Shown one piece after another: positions 1-9,359 of a stretch of 64,000 nucleotides of DNA (the stretch's first letter is position 1; every line of letters begins with the position of its first letter). The position numbers and the translations under genes are program-made. The notes below the pieces were generated by a model that did not search any database, was not told where the DNA came from, and was given only the letters and a program-made list of their open reading frames with translations. Origin of the DNA: Ignavibacteriales bacterium (GTDB lineage: Bacteria > Bacteroidota > Ignavibacteria > Ignavibacteriales > Melioribacteraceae); contig JAPLFG010000003.1 in NCBI GenBank assembly GCA_026390795.1, positions 1,922,001-1,986,000 of the forward strand, given 5' to 3'.

Positions 1-905
1 ACTAAGACATTAATTTGAGTAAGTAAATAATCTTTTCTTGAGATTTCATCTGTTTCTGAAGGTAAACCAAAAATTAGAATTGCGATTATTACAAAAATGA
101 TAAATATTGATATTAGTGGTAATACTACTTTCCAGTTAATTCTTTTCTCTTTATTCCTGAAGAAAAGAATTTCATAAATAATAATTGTTGCGGGAATAGT
201 AAGGACAATTTGCTTACTTCCCATCCCCATGAATGCTGAAATAATTGAAAAGATAAAAAGAATCGTGACTTTAAGATACTTTTTGGTTGATTTAACAGGA
301 CTGCTTAAATAAATCGATCTGGCTTTAATGTAAATGCATAATGATGCTAAATAACACATAGTGGCTAAAGAAGTCATCCTTTGAATAACATAAGTAACTG
401 CTTGTGTTTGAACTGGATGAGAAATGAAAATTAATCCTACAATCAGGATAAATGCAGTTTTATCTTTATTACTGAAAATCTCACGCAATTTGGAAGTATT
501 TAGAGTAAGCGAGGTTAACATCATTACTAATAATGAGTTGACGAGGTGAATGGCAATATTTACAATATGATAACCGGTAACATTTATTCCATCAAAATGA
601 AAGTTTAGTGCAAAAGTTAAACTGGATAAATACCGGGCATGTATGAAATCGTAAAAGCTTGGAAATCGAAAAAAGTTATCAAGATTCTTAATTAGTGGAT
701 CGCCGACTATGGAGTCATAATCATCGTAATAAAATGGCACTTTAAATGTATTTGAGTATAATATAACTCCTACTGCAATTACAGCAAGAATTAAGATCCA
801 ATTTGGCAGATTTAAAACAAGGAAATCTTTTTCGTTTTTGACATGAAGAGTTTTATCTTTATTTACTTTTTTAATGTTATTTTTTAATTCTCTACTTTTG
901 CTCAT
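1..905 (-). CDS. TMTC-like membrane glycosyltransferase, partial (C-terminus outside window)
   Basis: An uninterrupted 301-codon frame starts at the ATG at 905-903 and runs off the left edge. The first membrane segment (about residues 35-52) is followed by a Y-Y-D-D-Y-D-S-I-V motif (Asp61/Asp62), the acidic pair placed just after TM1 in GT-C enzymes. Further on are G-Y-H-I-V-N (111-116) and H-P-V-Q-T-Q-A-V-T-Y (from 163), followed by more membrane helices. This layout matches the TMTC/PMT-like family, which transfers sugars from lipid-linked donors outside the membrane and often carries C-terminal TPR repeats; that part is not visible here. It is divergent from the glycosyltransferase at 945 across 39 bp, so the two share a promoter region. 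Confidence 0.75.
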   Translation of the reverse strand, partial: MSKSRELKNNIKKVNKDKTLHVKNEKDFLVLNLPNWILILAVIAVGVILYSNTFKVPFYYDDYDSIVGDPLIKNLDNFFRFPSFYDFIHARYLSSLTFALNFHFDGINVTGYHIVNIAIHLVNSLLVMMLTSLTLNTSKLREIFSNKDKTAFILIVGLIFISHPVQTQAVTYVIQRMTSLATMCYLASLCIYIKARSIYLSSPVKSTKKYLKVTILFIFSIISAFMGMGSKQIVLTIPATIIIYEILFFRNKEKRINWKVVLPLISIFIIFVIIAILIFGLPSETDEISRKDYLLTQINVL

Positions 906-944
906 AGCCTAAGTATTTATTCATTTGTGGGATATTTATAATCT

Positions 945-1994
945 ATGATTTGTATTAATGCCCGTTTTCTTACAAGAACCATAACTGGAATTGAAAGATA
1001 CGCTACTGAAATTTCCTATGCACTAAAAAAAATCGACAGCGATATTTTATTATTATGTCCTGCCAATTTATCCAACCCACAATTGGAAAAAGAATTAATT
1101 CCCAAAAGGATCGGCATATTTAGAGACCATCTCTGGGAACAAATAAGTTTACCCCTCTATTTAATAAAGAACAAGAAACCGTTTCTAATTAACCTGACAA
1201 ACACTGCTCCTATTTTTTATAAAAATCAGGTTTTAGTAATTCATGATTTAGCCTTTCTTCATCAGCCCAACTGGTACACAAGAAAGGCCGCCATTTCTTT
1301 CCGTCTATTTGTAAGTAAATCAGCGAATGCTTCAAAAGCAATTATTACAATGAGCAATTTTACAAAGCAGGAGATTATTAAATATCTAAATGTTCCAGCA
1401 GAAAAAATTACAGTAATCCCATCAGCCATCCCTTCTTTCGTCAAGAAATATTATAATAATGAGTATGAAAACAAGTATGGTGAATATATCTTGACTGTTT
1501 CATCAATAGAACCCCGAAAAAATATAACAAACTTGGTTGAGGCTTTTATTAAGCTCGATAGACCTAATTTAAAACTACTTATTGTTGGAAAAATACACCC
1601 GAGGGTTTTCAGGAAAGTCAGGCTTGATTTCACTAAAAATAAAAACATCCTTATGCTTGGTTACGTTTCGGATCAAGAATTGGTCGGTTTGTATAAAAAT
1701 GCAAAGCTTTTTGCTTATCTTTCATATTACGAAGGATTTGGTTTTCCACCAATCGAGGCGATTTTTTGTGGATGTACAACCATAGTCTCAAATACAAGTA
1801 GTTTACCTGAAGTTTGCGGTGAATTTGCAAATTATTGTGACGCTTATAGCACAAATGATATTGTCTCTAAATTCGATAAGATCCTAACTGATGACGTTAA
1901 AATTGAGGAAGAAAGGCTAGAGCTTTTCAGACAGAAATTTAGTTGGAATAATAGTGCTAGAATGATGTTGGATTTAATAAATAAAGTCTCATAA
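945..1994 (+). CDS. Glycosyltransferase family 4 (GT-B)
   Basis: This 349-residue protein should transfer a sugar from a nucleotide-sugar donor during polysaccharide assembly at the cytoplasmic face. It has no membrane segment. The N-terminus contains a T-G-I-E-R-Y acceptor-side motif. The C-terminal half contains V-S-S-I-E-P-R-K-N (about residue 182), typical of the GT4 donor domain, and the E-x7-E pair Glu263/Glu271 within Y-E-G-F-G-F-P-P-I-E, which binds the donor nucleotide. Length is normal for the family. It opens a long co-directional run of glycan genes and sits 53 bp before the ABC exporter permease. Donor and acceptor cannot be read from sequence. Confidence 0.9.
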   Translation: MICINARFLTRTITGIERYATEISYALKKIDSDILLLCPANLSNPQLEKELIPKRIGIFRDHLWEQISLPLYLIKNKKPFLINLTNTAPIFYKNQVLVIHDLAFLHQPNWYTRKAAISFRLFVSKSANASKAIITMSNFTKQEIIKYLNVPAEKITVIPSAIPSFVKKYYNNEYENKYGEYILTVSSIEPRKNITNLVEAFIKLDRPNLKLLIVGKIHPRVFRKVRLDFTKNKNILMLGYVSDQELVGLYKNAKLFAYLSYYEGFGFPPIEAIFCGCTTIVSNTSSLPEVCGEFANYCDAYSTNDIVSKFDKILTDDVKIEEERLELFRQKFSWNNSARMMLDLINKVS

Positions 1995-2047
1995 TGGGAA
2001 TTAATTCAAAACATTAAAAACTCGGAATATTAGTTACGCTTCAAAAT

Positions 2048-2872
2048 ATGTATAATATAAGACCAAATTATATCAAGTTATTCACTGGCTTTATCCAAGA
2101 GATCTATTATAAAAAATCAATAATATATGAACTAGCTAAAAGAGATTATCAAGTTCAATATAAAGGATCTTATTTAGGCTTTTTTTGGACCTATATTCAA
2201 CCGCTGTTGTTTATACTTATTATTTGGGGTGTGCTATCGATTGGTTTTAGACTACAAAATATTGAGAACACATCACACGCCTATTGGTTAATTTGTGGAA
2301 TGATCGTCTGGCTCTATTTCTCCGAAGTGTTTATTGCTATGACGAGCGTGATTCAACAATTTAATTTTCTGATAAAAAAAGTAGACTTTAGTCTTGGAAT
2401 ATTGCCGTTGGTCAAGATTTTCAGTGCTTTGATTAATCACTTAGTCTTTATTTTCTTAACAATTGTACTTGGTTGTTTTTACTCTGTTTTCCCAAGCATC
2501 TTTACTCTGCAAATCATCTATTATATTTTCTCAATGGTTGTTCTTCTCATTGGTCTTGGTTGGATAACATCTTCTACTAGTGTATTTGTAAAAGATGTGA
2601 ATAACATAGTCTCAATTTTAATCCAATTTGGATTCTGGTTAACTCCAATCTTCTGGAGTATTTCTATGATCCCACAAAAATATCATTGGATGGTAAAGGT
2701 TAATCCAGTCTATTATATCGTATCTGGCTATCGAGACACGCTCATTTATAAAATTCCATTCTGGGAAAAACCCTTGGAGTTAATCTATTTTTGGGGAACG
2801 GTCTCCATTATTTTAGTAATAGGAGCGATTGTTTTTAGAAGATTAAGACCTCACTTTGCAGAGGTTATATAA
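2048..2872 (+). CDS. wzm: ABC-2 type polysaccharide export permease (Wzm-like)
   Basis: This 274-residue inner-membrane protein has about six hydrophobic segments. It opens with the R-D-Y-Q-V-Q-Y-K-G-S-Y-L-G-F-F-W motif that marks permeases of O-antigen, teichoic acid and capsule ABC exporters (Wzm/TagG/KpsM). It is the channel half of an exporter that moves a lipid-linked glycan across the inner membrane. Its TAA stop shares one base with the ATG of the ATPase gene at 2872, so the two are translationally coupled. Whether the exported glycan is O-antigen or another polymer is not shown. The Wzt-like extension on the partner favours the O-antigen type. Confidence 0.92.
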   Translation: MYNIRPNYIKLFTGFIQEIYYKKSIIYELAKRDYQVQYKGSYLGFFWTYIQPLLFILIIWGVLSIGFRLQNIENTSHAYWLICGMIVWLYFSEVFIAMTSVIQQFNFLIKKVDFSLGILPLVKIFSALINHLVFIFLTIVLGCFYSVFPSIFTLQIIYYIFSMVVLLIGLGWITSSTSVFVKDVNNIVSILIQFGFWLTPIFWSISMIPQKYHWMVKVNPVYYIVSGYRDTLIYKIPFWEKPLELIYFWGTVSIILVIGAIVFRRLRPHFAEVI

Positions 2873-4269
2873 TGGGTAGCAAGACAGTTGTAAAATTAGA
2901 AAATGTTTCAAAATTCTTTAAACTTTATAATTCGCCTCAAGATAGGCTCAAAGAGGCATTGAATCCATTTGGGAAAAGATATCACAAAGAGTTTTATGCG
3001 TTAAAGAATATCAGCTTCGAATTAAGACAGGGAGAATGTCTTGGTATAATTGGTAAGAACGGTATGGGCAAATCTACTTTGCTTAAAATAATTGCTAATG
3101 TCATTCAAGCCAGCAGTGGAAGTGTTCTTGTTAATGGAACCGTCTCTGCATTATTAGAACTGGGAACAGGATTTAATCCTGAATTTTCCGGTCGTCAGAA
3201 TATTTATTTTTATGGTACAATCCTTGGATTCCAGCGAAATCAAGTTGAGGCAAAGATTAAAGAGATTATCGAATTTGCTGACATCGGAGAATTTATAGAT
3301 CAACCAGTTAAGACATATTCGAGCGGTATGTTTGTAAGGCTTGCATTTAGTGTTCAGACTAGTCTTGAACCGGATATCCTAATTGTAGATGAAGTGTTAA
3401 GTGTTGGAGATATCTTCTTTCAGCAAAAATGCCATTCGCGTATCGAAAAAATGTTGAGTAAAGGTACTTCCTTAGTTATTGTATCTCACGATATGCAATT
3501 GGTTGAAAAATACAGTAAAGAGATAATTGTTTTATCCAATGGTGAATTGTTATTTATTGGAAACCCGCACAAAGCAATTCATAAATATTATAGTCTGGAT
3601 AATAATTATAGGCATGTGGAGCCGAGTACTGATGTTGGAATAAATAGAGAAGATAATTTGATTCAATCAGGAGATGCTTTCAATTTGATTGACAGTTGGC
3701 CAGAACAAGAAAATATGGTTGATCCTGGTAAAGTTGAAATGTATGGAGATAAGAATTTAGCTGTTCTAAAGAAAGTCACTGTATGTAATTCTGGAGGAGA
3801 GATTTCTTCTGATTTTTTGGTTGGTGAAAGAATAAATGTTTTTTACGAATTCCAAATGCTTGGAGATATCCAGATACCGATTGGAGCAGTGGTCTTTAAT
3901 AATTCACTAAATATAGTTATTCATGGGAAAGATACTTTACAATATTCTAAGTCATCAGCTGAACTGATTGATAAAGTTGAAGCAGGAAGAATAATACGAT
4001 TCAAACAGCACTTCATATTAAACATCTCTCCAGGTGAATACACCTTCGCAATTGGACTGGCTACGATTAGGAAAGAAGATTTAGAAAAAGTTAACAAAGT
4101 GGATTTTGAAAAAAGAGATTTGATGATCAAACAAATTCTAAGAATTCCACAAGCTGGAAGAATATTTATACGTCCAGATTCCCGCAACATAATGTTACCA
4201 TTCCATGGGTATGCTGATCTGGGTGGGGATTATCAGATTATGGTATATCCTAAAGGAGTTAATGCTTAA
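2872..4269 (+). CDS. wzt: ABC polysaccharide exporter ATPase with C-terminal carbohydrate-binding domain (Wzt-like)
   Basis: The ATPase domain fills about residues 1-245. Its Walker A is G-K-N-G-M-G-K-S (about 60-67), the signature Y-S-S-G-M is near 149, Walker B I-V-D-E near 170 and the switch histidine in S-H-D near 205. Residues about 285-460 form an extra beta-rich domain ending in F-H-G-Y-A-D-L-G, matching the Wzt C-terminal domain. In O8/O9a-type systems that domain recognises the finished, terminally modified chain before export. The 465-residue length fits this two-domain class rather than the short KpsT/TagH type. The methyltransferase genes just downstream could supply the terminal cap it reads; that is inference. 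The TAATG overlap couples it to the permease gene. Confidence 0.92.
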   Translation: MGSKTVVKLENVSKFFKLYNSPQDRLKEALNPFGKRYHKEFYALKNISFELRQGECLGIIGKNGMGKSTLLKIIANVIQASSGSVLVNGTVSALLELGTGFNPEFSGRQNIYFYGTILGFQRNQVEAKIKEIIEFADIGEFIDQPVKTYSSGMFVRLAFSVQTSLEPDILIVDEVLSVGDIFFQQKCHSRIEKMLSKGTSLVIVSHDMQLVEKYSKEIIVLSNGELLFIGNPHKAIHKYYSLDNNYRHVEPSTDVGINREDNLIQSGDAFNLIDSWPEQENMVDPGKVEMYGDKNLAVLKKVTVCNSGGEISSDFLVGERINVFYEFQMLGDIQIPIGAVVFNNSLNIVIHGKDTLQYSKSSAELIDKVEAGRIIRFKQHFILNISPGEYTFAIGLATIRKEDLEKVNKVDFEKRDLMIKQILRIPQAGRIFIRPDSRNIMLPFHGYADLGGDYQIMVYPKGVNA

Positions 4270-5166
4270 ATGAATGACTCAGCTGAAGGATTTGATAAAG
4301 ATGTTCTTGACTCTCCAGAAAAGACAGATATTTTGAATCTGAATAGCACTATTCAAAAATTACTAACCAATGATAGTACTTTTCTAGATATAGGAGCTTA
4401 TCTCGGCGACTTTACAGAATCATTATTGCAATCAAATCCAAATCTTAAGGGATATATTTTTGAACCAACATCAGAAAATTTTAAAATACTCACCGAAAAA
4501 TTTAAGAATAATTCCAGCATTGAAATATTCAATGTTGCTCTAGATAGTGATGCAGGTGAAAAAGATTTTTTTGTAATTGAAGATGCATCTCAAAATAGTT
4601 TATTGAATTTCGAATCTGCTAATTCGATTTTAACAAAAACAAAAGTGAAAACGGAAACAGTAGATGCTTTTCTGAGTTCACGTAATAATATTTCCAATTT
4701 GGATTTCGTTAAAATTGATACTCAAGGATTAGACTTACGCATTTTGAACGGTGCTGTTGGCACGATTGCTAAATATAGACCAAGTATTTTAACTGAATTC
4801 ATATTTGCACCGTTATACAAAAATCAGGGTTCCTATTTCGAACAATTTGAATTCTTGAAAAGAATGAGCTATTGTTTTGCCGGGATTTATAATACTCATT
4901 ACACCAAAGGTGGCTTGTTAGCTTTTGCCGATATTTTATTCATACATGATTTAAAATACACCAAAGTGATTGAGGTCCTTGATCCATCTACAAATTATCA
5001 ATGCACTGATTATTTCGCATTATTGGAAGAGAACATTAAATTAAAATTGATTTGTGAGGAACGGCTGCAATTAATCAATAGAGTCTCGCATGAGGCAGAA
5101 GAAAGATTGAAAATAATAGAATTATTAGACACTGAATTATCAAGAATAAAAGGTCTTAACAAATAA
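4270..5166 (+). CDS. FkbM family SAM-dependent methyltransferase
   Basis: The 298-residue protein has the class I SAM-binding motif F-L-D-I-G-A-Y-L-G-D-F (about residue 38), the acidic loop I-F-E-P-T and the FkbM hallmark F-V-K-I-D-T-Q-G-L-D near 145. FkbM enzymes O-methylate sugars or related hydroxyl groups. The ATG follows the exporter ATPase stop with no gap, so co-translation is likely, and the adjacent Wzt-like domain makes glycan chain methylation a reasonable role. The last 40 or so residues form a charged, probably helical tail beyond the catalytic core. The exact acceptor is unknown. Confidence 0.85.
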   Translation: MNDSAEGFDKDVLDSPEKTDILNLNSTIQKLLTNDSTFLDIGAYLGDFTESLLQSNPNLKGYIFEPTSENFKILTEKFKNNSSIEIFNVALDSDAGEKDFFVIEDASQNSLLNFESANSILTKTKVKTETVDAFLSSRNNISNLDFVKIDTQGLDLRILNGAVGTIAKYRPSILTEFIFAPLYKNQGSYFEQFEFLKRMSYCFAGIYNTHYTKGGLLAFADILFIHDLKYTKVIEVLDPSTNYQCTDYFALLEENIKLKLICEERLQLINRVSHEAEERLKIIELLDTELSRIKGLNK

Positions 5167-5167
5167 T

Positions 5168-7480
5168 ATGGGTGCAGTAAATTTTTCGTTAGACTTGAAT
5201 CTGGTTAAGAATCTCAAAAAATATCTTCCTCTAGATATCTTTGTTGAAACCGGCACTTTCGAAGGCGATACTATAGAGAACGTTAGAAATCTTTTTGGAG
5301 AAATTCACTCGGTCGAACTTTCCGAAGAATATTACAAACACGTTAAAAATAGGTTTGAGAAACTGGGAACTGTTCATTTATATCTGGATAGTTCCGAAAA
5401 ATTTTTAAAGAAAGTCCATCCAGACTTAAAAGAAAAATCAGTTCTATATTGGCTCGATGCCCACTGGTGTGTAGCGGACAAAACCGCTGGGGAAAAATCA
5501 CAATGCCCATTAATTGAAGAACTAAAATCGATCGAATCACTCAATAACAAAAGCCTGATTATTATTGACGATGCTCGGTTATTTATAGCACCTCCGCCAT
5601 CACCTCATGAAATTACACAATGGCCTGATTTTAATTCTATAATAACATTATTAAGTAGCTTAAGCCGTGCTCACGAAGTAATAATTTTAAACGATACGAT
5701 TATTTATTATCCTAAATCAGTTAAAGAAATAGTACAGGAATATGCCTATAACAATTCTATAAATTGGTTAACGGTATTAGATAAATCCCGAGATTTTGAT
5801 AGTTTGTTGAAACAGCAAGAAGATATGCTGGTTCAACTTAAGGGGAAGGATGAAAAAATAATTGACTTGTCTGATGATTTAGTAGATAAGGACAAGAAAA
5901 TCTTTGAATTATCAGATGATCTTGTAGAAAAGAACGACACCATTCTTACGCTTTCGGATGATTTGGTAGGTAAAGAAAAGGAAATCGATTCATTACTTGT
6001 AAGCATAAATGAAAAAAATCAAACTATAGGTTCATTATCAGATGATCTCGTGGGGAAAGAAAAAGAGATAGATACATTATTAGAAGATCTGGGTGAAAAG
6101 AAAAAAGTAATAATATCTTTATCAGATGATCTTGTTGGGAAAGAAAAAGAGATAGATACATTATTAGAAGACTTGGCAGAAAAGAAAAAAGTAATAATAT
6201 CATTATCTGAAGATCTTGTTGAGAAAGACCAAAAAATATTCGCATTATCAGAAGATTTAGTCATCAAAGAAGAAACTATACATCAAAAGGAATCGGCCAT
6301 CACTTCTCTTTCGAATGAACTTGTGGATAAAGAACAAGAAGTTATTTTCTTATCTGAAAGTTTGAGTATTCTAAAAAAACGTCTATCCACACCAATCTGG
6401 GGTTTAATAACTTTATTCCAATTCCATTTTCCTAAAATATGGAACTATTTATATAACAAAAAGAATAAGGCTGTAAAGGAAGAAAGAGTTGAACATAAAC
6501 AGACTGAATTAGTGCAACCTACTATGCAAGAACTTGAAAAGATTGATGATAAGCCAGATAAACTAGAGCAGGAAAAAATAAAAGTTAAAAAGAATAAACT
6601 AAAATTTCATATCCCGAGATTAGGTCAGCTAAATCATTACGAACCAATTGAATTAATTATTCCTAAAAGATATTCAAATACTAGACAAATAGTTAACCCT
6701 CTTCGATTGTCTATCGTAACACCTTCGTACAATCAATGTGAATTTTTGGAAAGAACTATAAAAAGTGTTCTCGATCAAAAATATCCCAACCTTGAATATA
6801 TTGTTCAGGATGGTGGTTCAAATGATGGCAGCAAAGAAATTCTTAATACATATAGAAAACAACTTAAGTCTGCTAAATCAGAAAAGGATCGAGGCCAAAC
6901 TGATGCAATAAATAAAGGATTTCAATTGACCTCGGGCGACATTATGGCTTGGCTAAACTCTGATGACGTATATCTCCCTGGAACTTTTAATTATGTGATA
7001 AATTATTTTAAACGGCATCCGGAAGTCGATGTTGTATATGGCCACCGTGTTTTGATAAATAATTGTGATGGAGAAATTGGAAGATGGGTTCTTCCTCCCC
7101 ACGATGAAAATGTTTTAATCTGGGCCGATTTTATTCCGCAAGAAACATTATTTTGGCGACGTAGAATTTGGGAAAAAGTTGGAAGCCGTCTGAACGATGA
7201 ATTCGATTTTGCTTTAGACTGGGATTTATTGTTAAGATTTCAGGAGGTTGGGGCAAAATTAGTTCGGCTCCCTCGTTTTTTGGCGGCTTTCAGAGTTCAT
7301 CCAAATCAAAAGACCTCTTCACAAATTTCCTCACTTGGAGAGAAGGAAATGACGAAACTTCGGAGTAAGTACATAGGAGAAAATGTTAGTTACCCTGAGA
7401 TAAATAAGAAAATTTTCAAATATCTTCTAAAATCAGAGATCTATCATAAATTATACAGAGGCGGAATTTTTAGATATTAG
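5168..7480 (+). CDS. Fusion: methyltransferase-like domain, 14-residue-repeat coiled coil, GT2 glycosyltransferase
   Basis: This 770-residue protein has three parts. Residues 1 to about 205 look like a class I SAM fold (F-V-E-T-G-T-F-E-G-D-T near 20, then W-L-D-A-H-W and a buried I-I-I-D-D-A). Residues about 215-405 are a charged coiled coil of 14-residue units of the form L-S-D-D-L-V-x-K-x-x-x-I-x-x. Residues about 513-720 are a GT2 domain (S-I-V-T-P-S-Y-N-Q, D-G-G-S-N-D-G, L-N-S-D-D). It could extend or cap a chain while the coiled coil sets distance, as in chain-length rulers such as WbdD; that is an analogy, not homology. It lies one base after the FkbM gene. Confidence 0.85.
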   Translation: MGAVNFSLDLNLVKNLKKYLPLDIFVETGTFEGDTIENVRNLFGEIHSVELSEEYYKHVKNRFEKLGTVHLYLDSSEKFLKKVHPDLKEKSVLYWLDAHWCVADKTAGEKSQCPLIEELKSIESLNNKSLIIIDDARLFIAPPPSPHEITQWPDFNSIITLLSSLSRAHEVIILNDTIIYYPKSVKEIVQEYAYNNSINWLTVLDKSRDFDSLLKQQEDMLVQLKGKDEKIIDLSDDLVDKDKKIFELSDDLVEKNDTILTLSDDLVGKEKEIDSLLVSINEKNQTIGSLSDDLVGKEKEIDTLLEDLGEKKKVIISLSDDLVGKEKEIDTLLEDLAEKKKVIISLSEDLVEKDQKIFALSEDLVIKEETIHQKESAITSLSNELVDKEQEVIFLSESLSILKKRLSTPIWGLITLFQFHFPKIWNYLYNKKNKAVKEERVEHKQTELVQPTMQELEKIDDKPDKLEQEKIKVKKNKLKFHIPRLGQLNHYEPIELIIPKRYSNTRQIVNPLRLSIVTPSYNQCEFLERTIKSVLDQKYPNLEYIVQDGGSNDGSKEILNTYRKQLKSAKSEKDRGQTDAINKGFQLTSGDIMAWLNSDDVYLPGTFNYVINYFKRHPEVDVVYGHRVLINNCDGEIGRWVLPPHDENVLIWADFIPQETLFWRRRIWEKVGSRLNDEFDFALDWDLLLRFQEVGAKLVRLPRFLAAFRVHPNQKTSSQISSLGEKEMTKLRSKYIGENVSYPEINKKIFKYLLKSEIYHKLYRGGIFRY
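5866..6288 (+). repeat. In-gene tandem repeats, 42-bp units (14 residues), two near-identical 84-bp copies
   Basis: The coding repeat unit begins with Leu-Ser-Asp-Asp-Leu-Val and recurs every 14 residues. Near-identical 84-bp double units start at about 6036 and 6120, with a more diverged third at about 6204. The DNA identity of the first two implies recent duplication. Because the unit is a multiple of 3 and of the heptad, gain or loss of units would change coiled-coil length without breaking the frame. Confidence 0.85.
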
Positions 7481-7510
7481 CCCGTATATATTTACTCATT
7501 CAGAGGTTAA

Positions 7511-8443
7511 ATGCATATGAAAGTTTTGGTTACAGGAGGCGGTGGATTTATAGGCTCACATCTTGCTGAGGAATTTCTAAATAAAGGATTTTCTGTTAGA
7601 ATAATTGATAATTTTTCAACAGGGAATAGAATTAATATTGACAGCTTTAAAAATGATATCGAACTTATTGAAGGAGACATTAGAGATTTTCATACTGTCT
7701 CTAAAGCTGTTCAAGATGTTAATTTCATAATTCATCAAGCTGCTTTGCCCTCAGTCCCCAGGTCTATTGCTGACCCAATAACAACAAATAGTGTGAATAT
7801 TGATGGAACTCTTAACTTATTGTGGGCTGCTGTTGTCAATAAGGTTGATAAATTTTTATTTGCATCATCTTCTTCTATTTATGGTGATACCATAGAATTA
7901 CCTAAACATGAAAGAATGATTCCGAACCCGTTATCCCCCTATGCAGTTTCCAAATTGACAGTTGAATATTATTGTAAAGTCTTTTCGATGACCTACGGGT
8001 TAAATACTGTTTGCCTGAGATATTTCAATGTATTTGGTCCACGACAAGACCCTAACTCCCAATACTCAGCTGTGATTCCTAAATTCATTAATCTAATTAA
8101 TGAAAATAAACAACCAGTAATTTTTGGAGATGGTCTACAATCGCGTGATTTTACGTTTATCAAGAATGTCGTAAAATGTAATATGCTTGCCATCGAACAA
8201 AGTACTGAAAAAAATCTTATTCTCAATTGTGCATGTAATCAACAGATAACTCTTAATAGTCTTATCTTTGAATTAAATAGATTGTTCGGGAAAAATATTC
8301 AACCATTATATGATCCAGAAAGATTAGGTGATATAAAGCATTCTTGTGCTGACATAAGCTTAGCACACGAAAAAATAGGCTATCATCCGGAAATATTCTT
8401 CAATGATGGATTAGAATTAACGGTAAATCACCTGAGTAAATAA
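7511..8443 (+). CDS. NAD-dependent nucleotide-sugar epimerase/dehydratase (SDR family)
   Basis: This 310-residue cytoplasmic enzyme has the NAD-binding G-G-G-G-F-I-G-S-H motif at the N-terminus, a serine-rich F-A-S-S-S-S-I-Y-G-D strand, and the catalytic pair Tyr144/Lys148 in S-P-Y-A-V-S-K. These are the features of the GalE/WbpP branch of extended SDRs, which epimerise UDP-sugars at C4. It probably supplies UDP-Gal, UDP-GalNAc or a uronic acid to this cluster. The start is uncertain: ATG 7511 and ATG 7517 are both near the GAGG at 7503-7506. UDP-sugar specificity cannot be settled by eye. Confidence 0.88.
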   Translation: MHMKVLVTGGGGFIGSHLAEEFLNKGFSVRIIDNFSTGNRINIDSFKNDIELIEGDIRDFHTVSKAVQDVNFIIHQAALPSVPRSIADPITTNSVNIDGTLNLLWAAVVNKVDKFLFASSSSIYGDTIELPKHERMIPNPLSPYAVSKLTVEYYCKVFSMTYGLNTVCLRYFNVFGPRQDPNSQYSAVIPKFINLINENKQPVIFGDGLQSRDFTFIKNVVKCNMLAIEQSTEKNLILNCACNQQITLNSLIFELNRLFGKNIQPLYDPERLGDIKHSCADISLAHEKIGYHPEIFFNDGLELTVNHLSK

Positions 8444-8465
8444 TTTATTAATCGATGAGGAAATT

Positions 8466-9344
8466 TTGAATAAATTGACTGTAATTATCCCTGTATTTAA
8501 TGAAGAAACAGCGATAGAAAATACCCTGAAAGAGCTATTGGTCGGTTCCAGTAAAAATAATTGGGAAATTCTGGTAGTAAATGATGGGTCTACTGATAAC
8601 ACAAAAAATATTCTTAAAAATGCCCCATCCATTAGAGTGGTTAATCATCCGTATAATAAGGGATATGGAGCAGCGCTTAAAACGGGAATCAAAAATTCAA
8701 CAACTGAATTAGTCTGCTTTTATGATGCGGATGGTCAACATAATCCATCAGATATTGAAAATCTCATCAAAAATTTTGATACATATGATATGCTGGTGGG
8801 TGAGCGACAAAAAGATTCTCATCAGGAATGGGTTCGTAAACCCGGGAAATGGTTACTTTCAAGTGTTGCAAATTTTCTTACTGGCAGAAAAATACCTGAT
8901 CTTAATTCAGGTCTAAGGTTAATTAGAAAGGATGTTATAATAAAATTACTTCATTTGTTCCCGGATGGTTTTTCTTTTTCAACAACCAGTACAATTGCTT
9001 TTCTAAATCTTGGATATAATTTAGGCTATTTCCCAATCAAGACTAATAAGAGAATCGGTAAAAGTACTGTTAAACAATTAAAGCATGGATCGAATGTTTT
9101 ACTTTTGATACTTAGGCTCATCATACTTTTTAATCCATTGAAAATATTTGTTCCTGCAAGCATTTTGATATTTATATCTGGAATTATATATGAATTAATT
9201 CAAGGGATAATTTTAATGCCTCCTGGAGCTGCTCGATTGATCCCTGGTGCTTTTTTTCTAATGATCACAGGGATATTGATATTCTTCTTTGGGCTTGTTG
9301 TTGATCAAATAAGTGAAATGAGAAAACACCAATTTCATGATTGA
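8466..9344 (+). CDS. GT2 glycosyltransferase with C-terminal membrane anchor (DPM/ArnC-like)
   Basis: The 292-residue protein starts with a TTG codon preceded by a GATGAGG ribosome site. The N-terminal GT-A domain has V-I-I-P-V-F-N-E-E, V-N-D-G-S-T-D-N-T and the D-A-D-G-Q-H metal-binding motif near residue 86, all typical of polyprenyl-phosphate glycosyltransferases. Two hydrophobic segments follow after about residue 215. Such enzymes load a sugar onto undecaprenyl phosphate, and the lipid-linked sugar is then used by GT-C membrane transferases. Several candidate GT-C proteins lie downstream (12394, 13806, 17992, 32357). Confidence 0.88.
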   Translation: MNKLTVIIPVFNEETAIENTLKELLVGSSKNNWEILVVNDGSTDNTKNILKNAPSIRVVNHPYNKGYGAALKTGIKNSTTELVCFYDADGQHNPSDIENLIKNFDTYDMLVGERQKDSHQEWVRKPGKWLLSSVANFLTGRKIPDLNSGLRLIRKDVIIKLLHLFPDGFSFSTTSTIAFLNLGYNLGYFPIKTNKRIGKSTVKQLKHGSNVLLLILRLIILFNPLKIFVPASILIFISGIIYELIQGIILMPPGAARLIPGAFFLMITGILIFFFGLVVDQISEMRKHQFHD

Positions 9345-9359
9345 TATTTTGATCCAGGA

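Noticed and set aside
6019-6267. Antisense open frames inside the coiled-coil repeat region
   Set aside because: They are mirror products of the 42-bp repeats on the + strand, with serine-rich nonsense composition and no ribosome site.
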